Of a stretch of DNA of 6,126 nt, positions 5,718-6,126 are shown piece by piece. Source of the stretch: CAVPEW01 sp050247895 (GTDB lineage: Bacteria > Actinomycetota > Acidimicrobiia > Acidimicrobiales > VFJN01). The stretch covers positions 1-6,126 of the forward strand of contig JBFWTJ010000232.1 of assembly GCA_050247895.1 (NCBI GenBank), in the 5' to 3' direction. The position numbers and the translations under genes are program-made. The notes below the pieces were generated by a model. The model worked only from the letters and a program-made list of their open reading frames with translations, was not told the origin of the DNA and made no database searches. Every line of letters starts with the position of its first letter. Within the stretch, counting starts at the first letter, position 1.

Positions 5718-6126
5718 GCCGCGGGGCACCTCGCTCCAGGGCAGGTCCTTGTCGACCCGCACGTCGCCGGGCAGGCCCAGGACCCGTTCGCCCAGGATGT
5801 TGCGCATGATCTCGGTCGTGCCGCCCTCGATCGAGTTGGCCCGGCTCCGCAGGAACGTGCGGTGGGGCCCGGCCCAGCGGCGTGGGGCCCGGGGCCGGTC
5901 CATCGGGTAGCCGGGCGGGTAGAGCATCCCCTCCGGGCCGAGCAGGTCGACGGCCATCTCGCCGATGTCCTTGTTGAGCTCGGCCGCCAGCGCCTTGCCG
6001 ATCGAGCCCTCGGGGCCGGGCGTGCCCCGCGAGCGCATCTGCGCCGGCCGCACGTTGGTCAGCCGCTGCTCCTCGGCTCGGGCCCACAGCGCGGTCAGCC
6101 TGTCCCGGGCCACGACGTCCCCACCA
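5715..6126 (-). CDS. Acyl-CoA dehydrogenase, C-terminal part (5' end outside the window)
   Basis: About 136 residues of the C-terminal helical domain are visible; the frame is open to the window edge, so the GTG at 6111-6113 is internal. The segment RANSIEGGTTEIMRNILGER matches the conserved end of the acyl-CoA dehydrogenase C-terminal domain (ACAD_1), and the Glu of SIEGGT aligns with the catalytic base position of MCAD (E376 in YEGTA). PGPEGSIGKALAAELNK and the ending LGLPGDVRVDKDLPWSEVPRG are typical of the large actinobacterial FadE-like group. These FAD enzymes oxidise acyl-CoA to enoyl-CoA. The exact substrate (fatty acid, sterol side chain or other) cannot be told from this fragment. 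It is upstream in the same orientation as the VOC and hydrolase genes. Confidence 0.95.
   Translation of the reverse strand, partial: GGDVVARDRLTALWARAEEQRLTNVRPAQMRSRGTPGPEGSIGKALAAELNKDIGEMAVDLLGPEGMLYPPGYPMDRPRAPRRWAGPHRTFLRSRANSIEGGTTEIMRNILGERVLGLPGDVRVDKDLPWSEVPRG

Overview
The window is very GC-rich (third codon positions nearly all G or C), uses many GTG starts, and carries actinobacterial signature genes (a DUF3151 protein and a small DUF3073-like protein). I infer an actinobacterium, possibly of the Acidimicrobiia; the class-level guess is weak. No rRNA, tRNA, CRISPR array, insertion sequence or phage gene was seen.

Layout. (1) Positions 1-1623, plus strand: the C-terminal part of an McrB-like AAA+ ATPase, overlapping by ATGA with a 331-residue partner that resembles the N-terminal region of McrC/DUF2357-type proteins but has no visible nuclease domain. 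(2) Positions 1634-1828, minus strand: a 64-residue DUF3073-like protein with a basic head and an acidic tail. It is convergent with the first pair and has its own promoter and Shine-Dalgarno sequence. (3) Positions 1946-4460, minus strand: a tight operon in the order DUF3151 protein, MobA-rhodanese fusion, ribonuclease D. Both junctions are 4-base GTGA overlaps. (4) Positions 4531-6126, minus strand: the C-terminus of an acyl-CoA dehydrogenase, then a VOC (glyoxalase-fold) protein, then an alpha/beta hydrolase, separated by 10 nt and 1 nt.

The most distinctive signal is regulatory. Three start codons on the minus strand (DUF3151, VOC protein and the rhodanese domain inside the MobA fusion) each have a TANNNT -10 hexamer exactly 7 nt upstream. 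This is the geometry expected of leaderless actinobacterial transcripts. One of these lies inside the MobA-rhodanese reading frame and would drive a complete 106-residue rhodanese. At that point a single extra G in a G4 run would bring a TAG stop into frame, ending MobA at a normal length; that TAG would be part of the -10 hexamer, just as the acyl-CoA dehydrogenase TAG stop is part of the VOC -10. The fusion may therefore be a recent one-base event or a sequence error. The McrB-like pair without a nuclease is the best candidate for an undescribed system, but it is cut by the window edge.
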